NCBI GenBank assembly: GCA_905160935.1
Contig: CAJHZI010000302.1
Span: forward strand, 186,001 to 250,000
Source: Enchytraeus crypticus
Lineage: Eukaryota > Annelida > Clitellata > Enchytraeida > Enchytraeidae
DNA: 64,000 nt
Direction: 5' to 3'
The notes beneath the pieces were generated by a model that was given only the letters and a program-made list of their open reading frames with translations, was not told the DNA's origin and ran no database searches. Shown piece by piece: positions 61,283 to 64,000 of the stretch. How positions within the stretch are numbered: position 1 is the first letter of the stretch; each line of letters starts with the position of its first letter. The position numbers were made by a program, and so were the translations under genes.

Positions 61283-61321
61283 AACAATGATTGATGACTC
61301 AACCGAGTCAGATGAGCTTAT

Positions 61322-62332
61322 TCAGTCGATAATGATTGTACTAGAACGCGACTTCTTACCATATCGCACATTAGAAGACCCTTTCTCTTCTACTCCTACT
61401 ATAATACAACCATCATCATCATCATCGTCATCACCATCGTCGTCATTATCATTACTATTTATGTCTTCGAAGTCTTCCGAACTAATCCCAACGTCTGAGC
61501 CAGCAGAAGTAATGAGTTTTCTCTTCATTCCACCGCCACGCTTTCTCGACCTGTCTCCGCTGCGACCAGTCGGTGTCACTTCAGCAAAAGGCTCGCTGGG
61601 GTCTTTATCGAAGGAAGGTGATGCTGAGGATGTCGAGGAACCAATACGAAAATATACACCGCCATCACCAGAACCACTCGATCTTTGTTCTATGCGATCA
61701 GACTGACTCTGAAAACCAGAATCGGGAAATGCTGCAGAAAATCCAAATGGAAAAGAAGAATTTCTTTCGAATTTGGCTTGTCGTTCGACAGGATCGATAT
61801 TCCTAGTAACAGTTTCAGCCGGTTTAGTCTTTTTACTACGATCGTTGGCATTACGCGAATGTCCGTTGTCCTTTAAGAGTTTAACAGGTTCCTGGCTACG
61901 AGATCTCCGACTGCGTTTTGACCTCGTGACCCTATACGTGACGTTGTTCGGTGATATACTGCGCGAACGAACCCTGCTCCGAGTTCTTGAACCGTTCATT
62001 CTGTCGTCGACATTGTCATCATCTATATGTATGATCTCATTCAGACCACCTCGTACCGTTAGAGTTTTCCTCACTGATTTGTCATCGTCAAATTTAGCTA
62101 GAGGTGAATAGGATGAGGTCATGGCTAGGGGGGAGGGGGCAGTGGGTTTAGTGGGGGTGGTTCTGGTGGGTGACTGGTGCCGAGAGCCTAACGTTGGGGT
62201 GCAGGAGCGGCTGCTGTCAGTAGAGCCGCTGTTCTTCATCTTACGTCTGCGAGCCAGCGGCGCATTAGTAACGTCCAGGAGTCTAAAACCAGCACGATGT
62301 GCCCGGTGGAATGCTTCAAACGCCACACCGAC
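61322..62332 (-). CDS. MSK: MSK last coding exon: docking site and long disordered tail
   Basis: A single 1011-nt exon of 336 residues plus stop. In order: a helix (AFEAFHRAHRAGF), the basic docking/nuclear motif ARRRKMKNS, a Ser/Thr/Pro-rich segment with TPTKP, RS-like stretches (SRTRSRVRSRSISP, RSKRSRRSRSQEP), a Gly/Ser-rich region, GDRSRKRGGGMKRK, an Asp run and GCIIVGVEE, ending SSTIIID. The open frame and lack of repeats argue it is translated. The Asp run followed by IIVG resembles a SUMO-interaction motif. Confidence 0.88.
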   Translation of the reverse strand, partial: VGVAFEAFHRAHRAGFRLLDVTNAPLARRRKMKNSGSTDSSRSCTPTLGSRHQSPTRTTPTKPTAPSPLAMTSSYSPLAKFDDDKSVRKTLTVRGGLNEIIHIDDDNVDDRMNGSRTRSRVRSRSISPNNVTYRVTRSKRSRRSRSQEPVKLLKDNGHSRNANDRSKKTKPAETVTRNIDPVERQAKFERNSSFPFGFSAAFPDSGFQSQSDRIEQRSSGSGDGGVYFRIGSSTSSASPSFDKDPSEPFAEVTPTGRSGDRSRKRGGGMKRKLITSAGSDVGISSEDFEDINSNDNDDDGDDDDDDDGCIIVGVEEKGSSNVRYGKKSRSSTIIID

Positions 62333-63290
62333 CTAAACGTTAAGTATTTAAGTTATAAATAGATATAGACAATTGAGTATGAATGACTGTTTCTAACAGC
62401 TGAAATAGAATGTGATAAAAATTTTTGAAATTTTTTTTAAAATGACGATGATAGAAGAGCATATATGTATGTAGAATCATGTTGAATCATGATAGTTATG
62501 AAATGTTTCTTTGTAATACTACATTGCGTGCGTATAGAAGTAAGTGACCATACAGCCTGCCATCTAGTATTTAAATTTAAATAAAATATTAATTACAAAG
62601 TTTACAAATGTAAAGGTGTCAGCCGGCTAAATTAAAATACGATAACAGAGTTTAACAAAGCCTTCCATTCACACAAGTATAACGTTTACTGAGGCATAAG
62701 TGTAGACCTCGTGACTTTCAATATAACAGATTAGTAGAACAGACACTCAAACATTTAGGTTAAAGGCTATACATTCACACAGTATTCTACATTGCTCATC
62801 CACCATGAAATCTATCATTTTTAATATCAACTGCTTAAATTATAAGTTTAGTCAAGTATCTGTTTATCTGTCCTATGTATGTTAAAGACTTTAAGACTCT
62901 AAGATCTTTATTGTATTGGTACCACCAACAGAACTTTAATTCTTTTCAGGATAGGTCATTTAAAATGTCAGTAAGTTACCCTGCGCTCTACACATTAAGC
63001 TATTTTGACATAAAAGCACATACACACACACACGCATGTAAATAAACATGTACACACATGCACAAACACACTCATGCATGTAAATACACATACACACAAG
63101 CACATCAACAAGCACATCAACACACAGACCTGATTTCTCACAGCACTGATAGAAGTACGCCCAGTATTGAGAACTTCTGGAGTAACAAGCGGCGTGGTGG
63201 AGTAGACGTGAGCGTCAGAGCCGGCTATCCAAGCATTCGCCTGCAGCTGAGTCATCGTCAGTCGAGCCTTCGGATCCACTGTCAGCAAAC
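61322..63290 (-). CDS. MSK: MSK-type kinase (RPS6KA5/RPS6KA4-like), last two coding exons
   Basis: Exons 63130-63290 and 61322-62332 join in phase 0. The first encodes GLLTVDPKARLTMTQLQANA then WIAGSDA and PLVTPEVLN, the end of the C-terminal kinase domain. The second begins VGVAFEAFHRAHRAGF, then APLARRRKMKNSGS. In vertebrate MSK1 the equivalent is HAFNKYKREGF, then APLAKRRKMKK, the overlapping MAPK-docking site and nuclear signal. MSKs are nuclear kinases activated by ERK and p38 that phosphorylate CREB and histone H3. The remaining tail, about 300 residues, is much longer than in vertebrate MSKs. The gene continues beyond 64000, so the N-terminal kinase domain is not visible. Confidence 0.9.
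63130..63290 (-). CDS. MSK: MSK penultimate coding exon: end of C-terminal kinase domain
   Basis: 161 nt, phase 1 to phase 0, donor CAG|GTCTGT. It encodes VDPKARLTM and a segment ending ISAVRNQ. The acceptor GCAAAG is immediately preceded by a 19-bp minisatellite, so the upstream tract is not pyrimidine-rich. Confidence 0.88.
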
Positions 63291-63295
63291 CTTTG

Positions 63296-63745
63296 CAATA
63301 CACCCCAATATACCAAATACACCCCAATATACCAAATACACCCCATAGTACTAAATACACCCCAATGTACTAAATACACCCCAATATACCAAATACACCC
63401 CAATATACCAAATACAACCCAATGTACTAGATACACCCCAATATATCAAATACACCCCAATATACCAAATACACCCTAATACACCCCAATATACCAAATA
63501 CACCCCAATATATCTAATACACCCCAATATGCCAAATACACCCCAATATACCAAATACACCCCAATATACTAAATACACCCCAATATACCAAATACACCC
63601 CAATATACCAAATACACCCCAATATACCAAATACACCCCAACGTACTAAATACACCCCAATATTTCAAATACACCCCAATATATCAAATACACCCCAATA
63701 TACCAAATACACCCCAATATACTAAATACACCCAAATATACCACT
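63296..63745 (-). repeat. 19-bp minisatellite abutting the MSK exon acceptor
   Basis: About 23 copies of CCCCAATATACCAAATACA (plus strand) with single-base variants (GTACT, TATCT). It starts within 6 bp of the exon border at 63290. On the transcribed strand the unit is G/T-rich. Confidence 0.95.
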
Positions 63746-63975
63746 ACAAAGTAATACTGTACAAAGTACATCATCAGAACTAGCAAGTCGATGATTAGAA
63801 CTGTAAATATATATTTATCCACAACACAGAAGCTAAACCGCCGCATGACTTTAACTACACATAGCAAGAGAAATCATGAATTAAGAAAGAAATGTACAGA
63901 AATTTCACGGACAAAGGTAAAGAGTAGACAATGTCCGGCTACCTACTGCAGAACTGTCTCTGAATAGTGAAAACA

Positions 63976-64000
63976 TAAAAAAGCTAATGTTAACGTCAGT
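63976..64000 (-). mobile_element. SINE tail cut by the window edge
   Basis: AAAAAGCTAATGTTAACGTC (plus strand) is the reverse complement of the SINE 3' end. The rest lies outside the window. Confidence 0.65.

Noticed and set aside
61573..62336. Plus-strand ORFs opposite the MSK exon
   Set aside because: Shadows of the minus-strand coding frame, which alone shows family similarity.
63296..63745. CRISPR-like appearance of short regular repeats
   Set aside because: Units are head to tail without unique spacers, and this is animal DNA. The other arrays also lack spacers.
63215..63867. Minus-strand ORFs with WYIGVYLVYWGV repeats
   Set aside because: Translated 19-bp minisatellite, apart from the true MSK exon at 63130-63290.

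Overview
This window is AT-rich, intron-rich animal nuclear DNA from an invertebrate bilaterian. Three families support that reading: a 23-exon protein kinase D gene, the 3' end of an MSK-type kinase gene, and a precursor of the neuropeptide elevenin (L11), a family known from protostomes and ambulacrarians but not, to my knowledge, from vertebrates. I cannot name the species. Coding exons are short islands in introns full of (TA)n microsatellites, minisatellites, a tRNA-derived SINE family and 5'-truncated non-LTR retrotransposons.

Layout. 1-16 kb: no confident gene. It holds retrotransposon tails (about 1.88-2.2 kb on the minus strand, 7.9-8.5 kb, 10.1 kb, 15.5 kb), microsatellites, dispersed repeats and one possible lysine/arginine-rich terminal exon (1535-1686). 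15.6-15.96 kb: a 12-bp minisatellite that changes orientation inside the array. 16.15-22.81 kb, plus strand: the elevenin precursor, four exons in phase, 224 residues. 22.8-31.6 kb: intergenic, with SINEs, an 18S rRNA-derived fragment (about 28.57-28.67 kb) and an internally deleted mariner/Tc1-like element (30.085-30.87 kb). 31.6-54.13 kb, minus strand: protein kinase D, whose exons join into one 900-residue frame with the order ubiquitin-like fold, C1a, C1b, acidic linker, PH and kinase domain. Its introns carry two plus-strand reverse transcriptase remnants (33.3-35.0 and 47.75-49.3 kb), an inverted-duplicated LINE tail (47.2-47.7 kb), several tandem arrays and decayed copies of one exon. 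53.3-54.1 kb is CpG-rich and is probably the promoter. 54.2-61.1 kb: intergenic, with repeats and a THAP-like fragment. 61.32-63.29 kb, minus strand: the last two coding exons of MSK. The rest of that gene lies beyond position 64000.

Function. Both kinases act downstream of extracellular signals: protein kinase D on diacylglycerol/PKC, MSK on ERK/p38. Elevenin is a secreted cyclic peptide that signals through a G-protein-coupled receptor. They look like unrelated neighbours, not a functional cluster. The least explained structures are two perfect back-to-back hairpins just 3' of the MSK stop codon, minisatellites that replace the polypyrimidine tract at two splice acceptors, decayed tandem copies of a kinase exon, and a SINE whose tail resembles the 3' end of a LINE in the same window.
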